37,243 nt of DNA, from assembly GCA_910587275.1 (NCBI GenBank), contig CAJUMD010000008.1, positions 15,035-52,277 on the forward strand, read 5' to 3'. This document shows positions 13,455 to 22,909 of the stretch, in pieces. Both the position numbers and the translations under genes were made by a program. Every line of letters begins with the position of its first letter. Position 1 is the stretch's first letter. The DNA is from an uncultured Kineothrix sp. (GTDB taxonomy: Bacteria > Bacillota > Clostridia > Lachnospirales > Lachnospiraceae). The notes beneath the pieces were generated by a model. The model was not told the origin of the DNA, did no database searches, and saw nothing but the letters and a program-made list of their open reading frames with translations.

Positions 13455-16175
13455 ATGGATTTGAGGATTGGCGGGCAGATTATCCGTAATGTAAATTTGG
13501 AGGTACTATATGAAGTTCATGGTTCCAATGCAAACGAAGCAGAGGTGGAAAGCAGATTTGAAGAATATTTAAAGGATATCGGCTATGGAAGTGTCGGCGG
13601 GTATTATACAAAAAGGATTGCAAAAAATCCTGCGGACCGTTTTCCTTCCAAGTCAGGTTCCGGGAATGGGTATCCCGATTATGTATTTTATGGGAAAGAA
13701 GACAGCAGTAAAATTATTGCCATAGGGGATGTAAAAGCTCCGGATCCCAAAGGCGGGGATAACAGCCTGCAAGGGCTGGCAGACTGCACGGATATCTATT
13801 TGGCGGATTATAATTTGAAACATCCGTTTGATAAAATACGGATCTGTTTTGGATATGACGGATATCATTTTGTCATAAAATATTTGAATGCTTCGGATCA
13901 ATGGGTGGATATCACGATTAACGGTGATTCCATTGGGGAATTTCCGACACGGGATATGCTTGTGGCGATTCATGGGTATGGAAATGCTTTTTCGACCCAA
14001 ATACAGAAAAATATTGCGAGGGAAGCCCTGGAGCCTTATTTTGCGCAGTGTGACGCCATTTTCAGGACAGGGAAGATAAGTTTATCCGCGATTGATAAGG
14101 CGGCTGAAATTTCCATATTTATTTTTTTGCGGATATTTTCCAATGGTGGCTTGGATAAGGAGTTTATCGCGGAAAACGGGAGCAGCGTATGGGAGTATAT
14201 GCAAAAGGGGAATGTCGGCATAGTAAATAAGATTTTTAAGGATTTTCTGAATAAACAGTATGAGAATGTCTTTCCGGATGAACTGATAAAAGTGGATTCC
14301 CGTATGACACGGGAGTTGGCAAAAATTATTGATTCCATGTTTGGGAAATGTAAGATAGACCGGATGACGGATGTCAAAGGGAATGCGTTGGAATATTACC
14401 AAAAGGATTCCAAGGATAAAAAAATCGGTGAGTTTTTTACCCCGCGCCATTTAATTGAGATGATGGTCGCCTTGGTGAAACCGGAGATTAAGTTCCGGAA
14501 AGACGATAAGGGAAAATATATTACGGATAAAAACGGAAACCGTGAAATCGAGTATGTGGAGAAAATTTATGACCCCGCCTGTGGCAGTGGAGGATTTTTG
14601 ATTACTTCTTTCCAAAACTATAAAAAAAAATACGGGGTATCGGACGATGATTTGCGCAGGAACGTTGTTTTTGGTAATGAGTTAAAGGATACCACGGTTA
14701 TGCTTACGAAATTAAACATGATTTTGCTGGGGGACGGGCATAACCATATTTCCAACGAAAATGCGTTGGGTTATGAAAAAATCACGCAGTTGGAAGCGGT
14801 AAAAGATGCGTATGGGAATTTCGTGGAAGTAAATGACGCAGACATAGAGTGGAAAAATATCCATGTGGGCACGGAAGTGAGAAGGATGCCTTTTGAAAGG
14901 GGAACCGGAGTACCTTTGCTGATGGCGGGGAAAAAGGAACATAAATATATAAAGGCACGTGTCAAGCTCCAAAAAGATGGGGTTAAGGAACTGGTAGACT
15001 TTGTCAATGTGAAACCGGTGAATGATAAGGTGCGGGAGTTTCATAAGGAATACTTTGGTAAATTTGATATTGTAATGGCAAATCATCCGTATGCATTAGA
15101 GGAACCGAAGAAACCGGATGAATTATTTGTCCGGCATATGATAGAGAGCGTACGGGATGGCGGGAGAATTGCGTGCATTGTAGGGGAAACCCTTCTGTTT
15201 CATAAAACATATGCCGCTTTCCGGGGATGGGTGTCAGAGAATATTACGGTAGAAGCGATTATATCGCTTCCGCAGGGGGTTTTTCATCCGTATACGGATG
15301 TAAAGACAAGTATACTGCTTTTAAGTAAGGAGAAGGCGCGGGAAAACCATAAGACATGGCTGGTGGATTTACGAAATGACGGATTTGATTTGAATTTGCG
15401 GAGGATGCCGATTGCAGAAAATGACATACCAAAGGTGAAAAGATTATGGGAACGCTGGGGAGGATATGGGATTGAGGATGAAGACGGCAAGGATTTCGTG
15501 AAATCTTACCATAAAGAAGAAATCGGGTTTGCAGAGTTCCATAAGCTGGATAAGGCAAACTGGTGTGTCAAAAGATATAATACCCCGCTCATGAGTATGG
15601 GCACCAAATATGATTTATATCCTATATCTGCTTTGCTGGAAAGAGTGAAAGATGCGGTGGATATTGAGGACGGAAAACGGTATCGGCAGGTGACTATACA
15701 GATGCATAATCAGGGTATTGTTTTGAGAACCGAACAGAATGGGGATGAGATAGGGACGAAAAAACAATTCCTGATTAAAGAAGGGCAATTTCTGATACCG
15801 AAAATTGACGCGAGAAACGGAGCATATGGGATTGTCCCAAAAGAGTTGGATGGAGCGGTAATTACGGGAAATTTTTGGGCATATACGATAAATACGGATA
15901 TTGTATTACCGAATTACCTGACTTATTTAATGCGTCATGATTTTTTCCTGAAAATGTGTAATACATGCAGTTACGGGTCAACGAACAGGTGGTATTTGGA
16001 TGAAGATACCTTTAAACATTTTCAGGTTCCGATTCCTGCCATCCGGGAGCAGGAAGGAATCTTGGAGCGAATCGGAAAACATGTTGAAAAAATGGAAAAT
16101 GCAAAGCGCGAAATCAAAAGACAGGAAGACGAAATTATGTCCATTATTGATGGAATTGTAGGCGGGGATAGATAA
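13455..16175 (+). CDS. single-chain restriction-modification enzyme (type IIG-like: nuclease, N6-adenine methylase, specificity)
   Basis: The 906-residue protein has three parts. Residues about 25-140 look like an HsdR-N-type PD-(D/E)xK nuclease: P74-D75 in GYPDYVFYG, then D92-V93-K94 in AIGDVKAP. Residues about 210-630 are an HsdM-type N6-adenine methylase with GEFFTPRHLIEMM, SAM-binding DPACGSGGF (373-381), and motif IV as NHPY (543-546), where the usual form is NPPY/F. Residues about 715-900 resemble one HsdS target-recognition domain plus coiled coil (QVPIPAIREQEGILERI). Such fused enzymes cut and methylate by themselves. The gene stands alone, with no separate hsdR, hsdM or hsdS nearby. 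It is clearly more A/T-rich than its neighbours, suggesting acquisition. It lies behind a perfect promoter with a LexA-type operator; AAAGGGGGAG precedes the ATG. If the nuclease is inactive it would be a solitary methylase. Confidence 0.8.
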   Translation: MDLRIGGQIIRNVNLEVLYEVHGSNANEAEVESRFEEYLKDIGYGSVGGYYTKRIAKNPADRFPSKSGSGNGYPDYVFYGKEDSSKIIAIGDVKAPDPKGGDNSLQGLADCTDIYLADYNLKHPFDKIRICFGYDGYHFVIKYLNASDQWVDITINGDSIGEFPTRDMLVAIHGYGNAFSTQIQKNIAREALEPYFAQCDAIFRTGKISLSAIDKAAEISIFIFLRIFSNGGLDKEFIAENGSSVWEYMQKGNVGIVNKIFKDFLNKQYENVFPDELIKVDSRMTRELAKIIDSMFGKCKIDRMTDVKGNALEYYQKDSKDKKIGEFFTPRHLIEMMVALVKPEIKFRKDDKGKYITDKNGNREIEYVEKIYDPACGSGGFLITSFQNYKKKYGVSDDDLRRNVVFGNELKDTTVMLTKLNMILLGDGHNHISNENALGYEKITQLEAVKDAYGNFVEVNDADIEWKNIHVGTEVRRMPFERGTGVPLLMAGKKEHKYIKARVKLQKDGVKELVDFVNVKPVNDKVREFHKEYFGKFDIVMANHPYALEEPKKPDELFVRHMIESVRDGGRIACIVGETLLFHKTYAAFRGWVSENITVEAIISLPQGVFHPYTDVKTSILLLSKEKARENHKTWLVDLRNDGFDLNLRRMPIAENDIPKVKRLWERWGGYGIEDEDGKDFVKSYHKEEIGFAEFHKLDKANWCVKRYNTPLMSMGTKYDLYPISALLERVKDAVDIEDGKRYRQVTIQMHNQGIVLRTEQNGDEIGTKKQFLIKEGQFLIPKIDARNGAYGIVPKELDGAVITGNFWAYTINTDIVLPNYLTYLMRHDFFLKMCNTCSYGSTNRWYLDEDTFKHFQVPIPAIREQEGILERIGKHVEKMENAKREIKRQEDEIMSIIDGIVGGDR

Positions 16176-16213
16176 ATATAGGAAATTTTTGGACAAATTT
16201 AATAATTTCTTCC

Positions 16214-16243
16214 TTGTAAATTCTTCTTTTTCCGGCATATAAT
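16214..16243 (+). promoter_or_regulatory. sigma-A-like promoter of the alarmone synthetase gene
   Basis: TTGTAA at 16214-16219 and TATAAT at 16238-16243 are spaced by 18 bp. The leader to the start codon at 16366 is about 115 bases long and contains the repeated octamer TTCCGGGC twice; I see no known riboswitch in it. Confidence 0.55.
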
Positions 16244-16365
16244 AAAACGAATTGTTCCGGGCAGGTATGTTCCGGGCGTGCGGGGCGGGGATATGGATTC
16301 CCTTAATTTTTCAGGCATAAGGGAAGAAAAACAAAGACAGAAAAGATAAGGATGGAAGAAGTTAC

Positions 16366-17049
16366 ATGGAGAAAAACAGCGGAACCGTACAGGAATTAAA
16401 GAACAGGGAACAGATTGAAATGTTTTTGAGCGGAAAGGACAGTATTGAGAAGTTCATGCGCATGATGATGCAGTATGAATGCGCCATGTTGGAAATCAAG
16501 ACAAAGCTGGATGTGCTGAATAAGGAACTGTCGCTGCAGAAAAGCCGGAATCCTTTTGAGACGATAAAATGCAGGATTAAATCGCCGGAAAGCATTTTGG
16601 GGAAAATGAAGAAAAACAATATTCCGCTGACGATTGCGGATATGGAAAAGAACCTCAATGACATTGCCGGAATACGGGTTATCTGTTCGTTCCCGGACGA
16701 TATTTACATGCTGGCGGACTGTCTGCTGGCGCAGGATGACATTACGCTGGTGGCAAAAAAGGACTATATCAGGAAGCCGAAGCCGAACGGATACCGAAGC
16801 CTGCATTTGATTGTGGAGGTGCCCATATTCCTGACGGACGAGAAGAAACCCATGCGGGTGGAGGTACAGTTCCGTACCATTGCCATGGATTTTTGGGCGA
16901 GCCTTGAGCACAAAATGAAATACAAAAAGCATATTGAAAAAGCGGAAAGTATATCCAACGAGCTGTTTTACTGCGCGGAGCTGATTGCCCAACTGGACGG
17001 CAGGATGCAGCAAATCAGGGAGAAGATTGAAAAGGGTTCCGGAGCATAA
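16366..17049 (+). CDS. relQ: small alarmone synthetase, RelQ/YjbM type
   Basis: The 227-residue protein consists of the RelA/SpoT synthetase domain only. It makes (p)ppGpp from ATP and GDP/GTP and lacks both the hydrolase and the regulatory TGS/ACT parts. Visible motifs are the Mg-binding aspartate D99 in NDIAGIRVIC, the nucleotide loop KPKPNGYRSLH (137-147), and the E-x-Q-x-R element in RVEVQFRT (E166, Q168, R170). DFWASLEHKMKYK is close to the Bacillus YjbM sequence NFWATIEHSLNYK as I recall it. A helical N-terminal extension of about 30 residues precedes the domain. Length fits the RelQ group, whose members form tetramers. The start has GATGGAAGAAG upstream, a modest ribosome site. It has its own promoter at 16214-16243, so it need not depend on the restriction-modification gene before it. 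Confidence 0.88.
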   Translation: MEKNSGTVQELKNREQIEMFLSGKDSIEKFMRMMMQYECAMLEIKTKLDVLNKELSLQKSRNPFETIKCRIKSPESILGKMKKNNIPLTIADMEKNLNDIAGIRVICSFPDDIYMLADCLLAQDDITLVAKKDYIRKPKPNGYRSLHLIVEVPIFLTDEKKPMRVEVQFRTIAMDFWASLEHKMKYKKHIEKAESISNELFYCAELIAQLDGRMQQIREKIEKGSGA

Positions 17050-17086
17050 ATTATTTTCGGTACGGATGCGTTGTTTCAGAAATGGC

Positions 17087-17115
17087 TTGTAATTCCCCTC
17101 AGGTATTTGTATAAT
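17087..17115 (+). promoter_or_regulatory. sigma-A-like promoter of the diguanylate cyclase gene
   Basis: TTGTAA at 17087-17092 and TATAAT at 17110-17115 are 17 bp apart. The 90-base leader up to 17206 shows no GEMM-type c-di-GMP riboswitch core. Confidence 0.6.
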
Positions 17116-17205
17116 ATTGTATCATAAGGAAAAGTGTGTAAATACGATTAAGAATCTAATGCCATACGGAAAAAGGTCTCCGCCGGGAGCAGAAAGAGGG
17201 GCTGC

Positions 17206-18912
17206 ATGAGGATACCGGATAAAATCACAAAGAAAACGGTTTTAAAAATTATATGGATTGTTTATGCGTTGGTGAGCATGGTGGTATGGGTGCCCCAGAT
17301 TGATAAGATGTTTATAAAGGATTATGCATCGGATACGGCGTATCTTTCTTTGGACGACGGATGGGACATTACGGTTGGCAGTGAGGTATACCGGGATGTA
17401 TCCCTGGGGGATTTCCGGTTTGGACCGGTAAGGAAGGGGGACAGGATTACCATGCAAAAGACGCTTCCAGGGCATTTTGGGCTTATGGAAGGCGTCCTGC
17501 GTTTCCATATCCGGCAGTCGGCAGTACAGATGTACATCGATGGGGAACCGGTTTACGAATACGGCTATGACCGGATGGCGCAGAACAAAACCGTTGGCAG
17601 CGGTTTCCAGTTTATTAATTTTCCGAACAGATACCAAGGGAAGACGCTTGAAATTTCACTGTTTCTGTCCGAAGACCTTGCGTTTACCAAATTGGATTCC
17701 GTGCGGATTTATGAGTGGGAAGATGCTTACCGGATGCTTCTGACGGAAAACAGGATTCCTTTATTTTTTGGCTGCTTTTTGGCGGTTTTTGGTTTGGTCA
17801 TCAATATCATTACCGTGTTTGCCCTGGCAGTGTCCCTGAAATATATCAGGGCGTTCTGTATTTCCCTGTTTTCCTTTCTGATGGGACTGTGGACCCTGTG
17901 TTATTACAATGTCATCCTGATTTTTTCCATGCCCCTTTATGCGGTTTCCCTGCTGGAATACCTGACGCTTTACCTGGCGCCGGTGCCGTTGATTATTTAT
18001 ATGTGGGAAGACGTTAAGCGGTTGGAACAGAAGTCCGTGACGGTGCTTTACCGTATCCTGGCTGTGGTACATACGCTGGCTACGGCCTGGATGATAGGGC
18101 TTCATGCGTTGGATATCGTCCATTGCGCGGCAACGTTAAAATATATGCAGGTATTGATTGTCCTGAATCTTGTTTTTTTTATTTTCGTGGAAGTGAAAAA
18201 CCTGAAACAGAAACAAAGTGTGGATCGCTTGTTTCTGGTCGGTATGCTGGTGATTGCGGCATGCATTGCCTATGATTTGGTAAGTTACTGCTGCAACCGC
18301 TATTTGGGGACCGATTTGTTCCCGTTCCGGGGCATGACTGCCATGGGCGTGGTAATTTTCATTTTTATAATGATTGCGGTGTTTTATATGAATCTGACGC
18401 AGAAAATGATGCAGGAAAAGGAGCGGGATTTCCTGATCAAAAGGGCGTATACCGATGAACTGACAAAGATACACAACCGCCGCTACTGCATCGAATACAT
18501 GGATCGGATTAAGGAATCGGAGAAGCTGGCATATACGGTGATCTGTTTTGACCTGAATAATTTGAAAACCGTCAACGATACTTACGGTCATTCCAAGGGG
18601 GATATCCTGATTAAAAGTGCCGCGGAAGTCATTGCACAGTCTTTTCAGGAGAAGGGTATTGTGGCAAGGATGGGCGGCGACGAGTTTATCGCCATATTGG
18701 AGACGGCGGAGGAAAAGGAAGTCGCCAGGCTGATGGAACGGTTTGGGGAGAACATAAAGAAAATGAACCGGGAAAAAGAAGGACTGGACATGTCCATCGC
18801 CTGCGGTTACGCATCCTGTGATGCCGGGGAATGCCAGATTGAGAAGGTATACCAAATGGCAGACGACCGTATGTATGAGAACAAAAAGCGGATGAAAAGC
18901 GGTGGGCGGTAA
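17206..18912 (+). CDS. membrane diguanylate cyclase with extracellular sensor domain
   Basis: The 568-residue protein begins with one membrane helix (about 12-30). An extracellular beta-rich domain follows (about 35-180; FHIRQSAVQMYIDGEPVYEY resembles a jelly-roll sensor of the 7TMR-DISM kind). Then come seven to eight membrane helices (about 182-400) and a cytoplasmic GGDEF domain. The signature GGDEF is intact at 490-494 (RMGGDEFIAIL), and the substrate-binding D-L-N-N and YGHSKGD segments are also present, so it should make c-di-GMP from two GTP. The RxxD inhibition site expected at 481-484 reads QEKG, so product inhibition through that site is unlikely. The sensed signal is unknown. The start follows a GGAG at 17187-17190 and AGAGGGG, and its promoter is at 17087-17115. 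Confidence 0.87.
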   Translation: MRIPDKITKKTVLKIIWIVYALVSMVVWVPQIDKMFIKDYASDTAYLSLDDGWDITVGSEVYRDVSLGDFRFGPVRKGDRITMQKTLPGHFGLMEGVLRFHIRQSAVQMYIDGEPVYEYGYDRMAQNKTVGSGFQFINFPNRYQGKTLEISLFLSEDLAFTKLDSVRIYEWEDAYRMLLTENRIPLFFGCFLAVFGLVINIITVFALAVSLKYIRAFCISLFSFLMGLWTLCYYNVILIFSMPLYAVSLLEYLTLYLAPVPLIIYMWEDVKRLEQKSVTVLYRILAVVHTLATAWMIGLHALDIVHCAATLKYMQVLIVLNLVFFIFVEVKNLKQKQSVDRLFLVGMLVIAACIAYDLVSYCCNRYLGTDLFPFRGMTAMGVVIFIFIMIAVFYMNLTQKMMQEKERDFLIKRAYTDELTKIHNRRYCIEYMDRIKESEKLAYTVICFDLNNLKTVNDTYGHSKGDILIKSAAEVIAQSFQEKGIVARMGGDEFIAILETAEEKEVARLMERFGENIKKMNREKEGLDMSIACGYASCDAGECQIEKVYQMADDRMYENKKRMKSGGR

Positions 18913-18962
18913 CCAAGCAGCCGTACTTGTGCGGATATTTGGCGACTGCCACAAGGCTAAAT

Positions 18963-18984
18963 ACCCCGTTGCCTGCAGCGGGGT
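18963..18984 (+). terminator. possible terminator hairpin after the diguanylate cyclase gene
   Basis: The arms ACCCCGTTG and its complement (with one G-U pair) form a 9-bp G/C-rich stem with a 4-base loop, 50 bases after the stop. The following T-run is weak (TGTTG), so efficiency is doubtful. Confidence 0.4.
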
Positions 18985-19076
18985 TGTTGACGTTGACCGG
19001 AGGGTACGGTATGACGCCGGATTACAGATTTGTCAGGATACGGCGTACCGGGGAGACGGGAGAAGGCATTCGCGAT

Positions 19077-19104
19077 TTGTACGGATTATTGGATATGATA
19101 TAGG
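19077..19104 (+). promoter_or_regulatory. weak candidate promoter of the beta-glucosidase gene
   Basis: TTGTAC at 19077-19082, a 16-bp spacer and TATAGG at 19099-19104 preceded by TGA (extended -10 style). It lies about 110 bases upstream of the start. The match is only moderate. Confidence 0.35.
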
Positions 19105-19215
19105 TTAATACTCCATCCGGATTTTGTTTGAAAACAGGTGAAAAAGGAAAAAGAAGCGGAAAAGTAAGAAGAAAAATATCAAAAAATAAAAAAACAGGAA
19201 AGGAAACGGGACGGA

Positions 19216-21444
19216 ATGAAGATTGGGAATGATGTGAAGGAAAAGGCAGAGATTTTGTTGAGGGAGCTTACGCTGGAGGAGAAGATAGGGATGATCCACG
19301 GAGACGGGTTGTTCCGTACGAAGCCGGTGGAGCGGCTGGGGATTCCGGCTTTGTATATGTCGGACGGACCTATGGGGGTACGGGCGGAGTTTGAGAATGC
19401 CGCCTGGATTCCGGCAGGGGGTACGGAAGATTATGTGTCTTATCTGCCCAGCAATTCGGCAATCGCTTCCACATGGAACAGGGAGCTTGCCTATGCCTGC
19501 GGGAGTGTTTTAGGGGAAGAAGCGAGGGGCCGCGGGAAAGATGTCATCCTGGCTCCGGGCATTAATATTAAGAGGAGCCCGTTAAACGGGAGGAATTTTG
19601 AGTATATGAGCGAGGACCCTTACCTGACAGCGGAACAGTGCGTGCCGCTCATCCAGGGTATCCAGGAGCATGACGTGGCGGCGTGCGTGAAGCATTTTGC
19701 GGTGAACAGCCAGGAGACGCAGCGGCTTTGGGTGGATACGGAAGTGGATGAGAGGGCGCTTAGGGAGATTTACCTGCCTGCTTTTGAGGCGGCAGTAAAC
19801 CGGGGCGGGTCCTATTCCATAATGGGCGCTTATAACCGGTTAAGGGGGGAACATTGCTGTGAGAGCCGGTTTTTGCTGGATGGGGTCCTCAGGAAAGAAT
19901 GGGGATACGAAGGCACGGTGATTTCCGACTGGGGGGCGGTGCACCATACGAAAGAGGCAGCGCATAGCGGTTTGGATTTGGAGATGTCCGTGACCGGCGA
20001 TTTTGACGGATACTGCATGGCACAGCCCTTGAGAAAAGCGGTGGAAAACGGGGAAGTGGATGAAGGCGCAGTGGATGAAAAGGTAAGGCATATTTTGTGG
20101 CTGATGCTGTCCCTGCATATGTTCGACGTGGATGTGGAGCGGAAAACTGCCGTGGGTACGGAGAGGAAGCGCGGCAGTTACAATACGCCTGCCCACAGGG
20201 AGGTAACGCTTCGGGCGGCACGGGAATCCGTGGTGCTATTGAAAAATGAGGAAGGACGTCTTCCTTTGGAAAAAGAAGCATTGAAAAAACTGCTGGTTAT
20301 CGGGTGTAATGCGGATAAAATCCATTCCAACGGGGGCGGAAGTGCGGAAATCAAGGCATTGTATGAGATTTCTCCGTTAATGGGACTTAAGACCCATTTG
20401 GGCGGGAACTGTGAAGTGAAATATGTGGAAGGGTATTACAGGGAAGAAAAGCAGGAAGACGGGACGAACTGGCAGGAAGACAGCTTAAAGGACGGAGGCG
20501 GAACCGGACGGCAGGCGGAACATGCGGATGCGGAAACGGCACGGAAGAGGAAGGAACTGCTGGAAGAAGCGGTAAGGTATGCCGGGGAGTATGAGCAGGT
20601 TATTTTCGTGGGCGGGCTGGATCATGAATATGACGTGGAAGGGCGTGACCGGGCGGATATGAAACTGCCTTACGGGCAGGATGCGGTCATTGAAGCGGTG
20701 CTGGAAGCAAATCCCAATACCGTTGTGGTCATGGTGGCAGGTTCCCCCGTGGAGATGGGACGCTGGGAGAAAAAGGCGAAAGCGGTGGTATGGAGCTGGT
20801 ATGCGGGAATGGAGGGCGGCAATGCCCTTGCGGAAGTGCTGCTTGGGGAAGTGAACCCTTCGGGTAAGCTGCCGGAGAGTTTTCCTTACAGTCATATGGA
20901 CTGCAGTGCCCATTGTGTCGGTGAGTTTGGGGAAGAAAAACTGCTGCATTACCGGGAAGGGATTTATGTGGGATACCGTTATTATGAAAAACAGGACGTG
21001 CCGGTACAGTACTGCTTTGGGCATGGGCTGTCCTATACGGAATTTGCCTACCATGATTTGACCGTTGAAAAGCAGGAGGATGCGGCGGAATTTTACGTAA
21101 ACGTAAGCTGCATCGTGAAAAATACGGGAAACCGTGCCGGGAAGGAAACCGTGCAGCTTTATGTCAGCGATAAAACCGGAAAGACGGAGAAACCGTTGAA
21201 GGAATTAAAAGGCTATGGGAAAGTGGAACTGGCGCCGGGGGAAAGTAAGCGGGTGAATATCCGGCTTTCCAAAAAGGATTTTGCTTATTATGACGAAACG
21301 GCAGGGGATTTTGCGGTGGATGCCGGGGAATACGGGATTCTGGTCGGTGCTTCCTCGCAGGATGTACGGCTTAGGGGAAGTGTGCAGATTGGGGGGGAAG
21401 ACAGGAAGAAAAACGGTTGTACAAATCCCGGCTTTTTACTATAA
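19216..21444 (+). CDS. glycoside hydrolase family 3 beta-glucosidase
   Basis: The 742-residue protein has the full GH3 layout without a signal peptide, so it acts in the cytoplasm. The N-terminal barrel shows MSDGPMGVR (49-57), the GRNFEYMSEDPYLT segment (125-138), KHFAVN (159-164), and the nucleophile D238 in VISDWGAV. The second alpha/beta domain includes VVLLKNEEGRLPL and GSAEIKALYEISPL. The C-terminal fibronectin-III-like domain ends the chain from about residue 650 (QLYVSDKTGKTEKPLKELKGYGKV). An unusual acidic, low-complexity insertion lies near residues 415-450. GH3 enzymes of this kind release glucose or related sugars from beta-linked oligosaccharides. The following MFS transporter (55 bases on) probably imports the substrate. 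GGAAAGGAAACGGGACGG precedes the ATG. Confidence 0.9.
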   Translation: MKIGNDVKEKAEILLRELTLEEKIGMIHGDGLFRTKPVERLGIPALYMSDGPMGVRAEFENAAWIPAGGTEDYVSYLPSNSAIASTWNRELAYACGSVLGEEARGRGKDVILAPGINIKRSPLNGRNFEYMSEDPYLTAEQCVPLIQGIQEHDVAACVKHFAVNSQETQRLWVDTEVDERALREIYLPAFEAAVNRGGSYSIMGAYNRLRGEHCCESRFLLDGVLRKEWGYEGTVISDWGAVHHTKEAAHSGLDLEMSVTGDFDGYCMAQPLRKAVENGEVDEGAVDEKVRHILWLMLSLHMFDVDVERKTAVGTERKRGSYNTPAHREVTLRAARESVVLLKNEEGRLPLEKEALKKLLVIGCNADKIHSNGGGSAEIKALYEISPLMGLKTHLGGNCEVKYVEGYYREEKQEDGTNWQEDSLKDGGGTGRQAEHADAETARKRKELLEEAVRYAGEYEQVIFVGGLDHEYDVEGRDRADMKLPYGQDAVIEAVLEANPNTVVVMVAGSPVEMGRWEKKAKAVVWSWYAGMEGGNALAEVLLGEVNPSGKLPESFPYSHMDCSAHCVGEFGEEKLLHYREGIYVGYRYYEKQDVPVQYCFGHGLSYTEFAYHDLTVEKQEDAAEFYVNVSCIVKNTGNRAGKETVQLYVSDKTGKTEKPLKELKGYGKVELAPGESKRVNIRLSKKDFAYYDETAGDFAVDAGEYGILVGASSQDVRLRGSVQIGGEDRKKNGCTNPGFLL

Positions 21445-21499
21445 TGGTGGTATGGGATAAAGAAAACGGTTTGTTTGGCGGCTGGAAACGGGGGTATTT

Positions 21500-22819
21500 A
21501 TGAGAGAAAGCGGTAATGGCGGTATGGGGCGGCTGGATTATAAGAGGACATTTCTGATTGGATTGGCATTCCTTTCCATTTCGGGATTTTGGCAGATGTA
21601 TGACAGCATCATTCCCCTGATCCTGCAGAACACGTTTCATTTGGGGGAAACCGTAACGGGCGTATTGATGGCGATGGATAATGTGCTGGCGATTTTCCTG
21701 CTGCCGTTATTCGGTGCGTTGTCCGACAGGGCGGATACGAAGATTGGGAAGCGGATGCCTTTTATTTTATGCGGTACGGCGTTGGCAGTTTTGTTTCTGC
21801 TGCTTTTAAATGTGGCGGACAGGCAGCAGAATCTGGTCCTGTTTCTAATTGTACTGTTTTTGCTGCTGCTTTCCATGGGGCTGTACCGTTCACCGGCAGT
21901 GGCGCTGATGCCGGACCTGACGCCGAACCGTTTAAGGAGCAAGGCGAATGCGGTCATTAACCTGATGGGCGCCGTGGGCGGCGTTTATGCGCTGCTTATG
22001 ATAAAACTGCTGGTGGGGGCGGGGGAACGCCCCAATTACCTTCCGTTGTTTGCCAGCGTGGGCGGCCTGATGGCGGCAGCGGTGTTCGTGCTGTTTGCTA
22101 CCGTCCGGGAGAAACAGGCGGCGGCACGGGTGGCGGAGGAAGAACAGGGCAGAGAGGATGCCAAAAAGGATGCCGTTGGGCAGGCGTCCGGTGGTTCTAC
22201 CGTACTGTCCGCACCGGTGAAGCGGAGCATGGCATTTCTGCTTGCATCCATTCTTTTGTGGTTTACGGCTTATAATGCGGTGACTACCGCTTTTTCCCGT
22301 TATACAAGGGTGGTATGGCATATGGAGGGCGGGAGCTTTGCGGACTGCCTGATGGTGGCGACTGTGGCGGCTATTATCAGCTATATTCCCATCGGGAATA
22401 TAGCCAGCAGAATCGGAAGGAAGAAAACCATACTGGCAGGTATCGTGCTGATGAGTGTCTGCTATTTCGCGGCTATTTTCGTGGGGGCATACCATCCGGT
22501 CATTAATCTTGCATTTGCGGCAATCGGCGTCGGCTGGGCGGCCATTAACGTCAATTCCTATCCGATGATTGTGGAAATGAGCAAAGGCAGCGATATCGGA
22601 AAGTTTACGGGTACCTATTATACGTTTTCCATGGCAGCGCAGATTATAACGCCCGTGCTGTCCGGTTTCCTTTTGGAAAATGTGTCTTACCGGACGCTGT
22701 TTCCCTATGCCTTTTTGTTTTCCGTGCTGGCATTCCTTACCATGACGCAGGTGCGCCACGGTGATTCCAAACCGGAAAAGAAAAAGGACATGCTGGACAA
22801 CTTCGACGTAGAGGACTAA
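21500..22819 (+). CDS. MFS transporter, sugar type (SLC45/GPH-like)
   Basis: The 439-residue protein has twelve predicted membrane helices with a charged central loop (about residues 205-235). The loop after helix 2 has GALSDRADTKIGKRMPFI, the G-x-x-S-D-R-x-x-x-x-x-G-R/K-R form typical of MFS and GPH sugar porters, and IASRIGRKKTI is the matching motif in the second half. WQMYDSIIPLIL in helix 1 resembles sucrose/maltose-type symporters. Its position directly after the GH3 beta-glucosidase suggests import of beta-glucosides or other oligosaccharides by cation symport; substrate identity is inference. The ATG at 21500 follows GGAAACGGGGG. It may be co-transcribed with the GH3 gene, since no terminator is seen in the 55-base gap. 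Confidence 0.8.
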   Translation: MRESGNGGMGRLDYKRTFLIGLAFLSISGFWQMYDSIIPLILQNTFHLGETVTGVLMAMDNVLAIFLLPLFGALSDRADTKIGKRMPFILCGTALAVLFLLLLNVADRQQNLVLFLIVLFLLLLSMGLYRSPAVALMPDLTPNRLRSKANAVINLMGAVGGVYALLMIKLLVGAGERPNYLPLFASVGGLMAAAVFVLFATVREKQAAARVAEEEQGREDAKKDAVGQASGGSTVLSAPVKRSMAFLLASILLWFTAYNAVTTAFSRYTRVVWHMEGGSFADCLMVATVAAIISYIPIGNIASRIGRKKTILAGIVLMSVCYFAAIFVGAYHPVINLAFAAIGVGWAAINVNSYPMIVEMSKGSDIGKFTGTYYTFSMAAQIITPVLSGFLLENVSYRTLFPYAFLFSVLAFLTMTQVRHGDSKPEKKKDMLDNFDVED

Positions 22820-22909
22820 AATACAGGAAGAAGATAAAAAGAAGGTTTTCCATCCAAAGGGGTGGGACGGAAAATACGGAATGACGGGAAGGAAAGGGAA
22901 GGAACGGAA

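Larger units (their letters stand above)
18913..19215. other. 303-base intergenic region without a convincing gene
   Basis: It holds a hairpin at 18963-18984 and a weak promoter at 19077-19104. From about 19138 it becomes a purine-rich leader running up to the GH3 start. Short open frames here lack ribosome sites and family resemblance. I see no riboswitch or tRNA that I can name. Confidence 0.6.

Noticed and set aside
16176..16365. Terminator after the restriction-modification gene
   Set aside because: T-rich stretches are present, but I found no stable hairpin in front of them.
17116..17205. Possible c-di-GMP riboswitch in the leader of the diguanylate cyclase gene
   Set aside because: The conserved core of GEMM-type aptamers is absent, and the leader is too short and A-rich.
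18136..18954. 272-codon minus-strand open frame opposite the diguanylate cyclase
   Set aside because: The composition is that of an antisense shadow (many H, Q, F), and the plus strand carries an intact GGDEF gene.
18902..19108. 68-codon open frame after the diguanylate cyclase
   Set aside because: It starts inside the cyclase gene, covers a hairpin and shows no family resemblance.
22862..22909. Upstream in-frame start (GTG at 22862) for the GDPD gene
   Set aside because: It has no ribosome site; the ATG at 22910 has GGGAAGGAA at proper spacing and opens directly into the membrane anchor.
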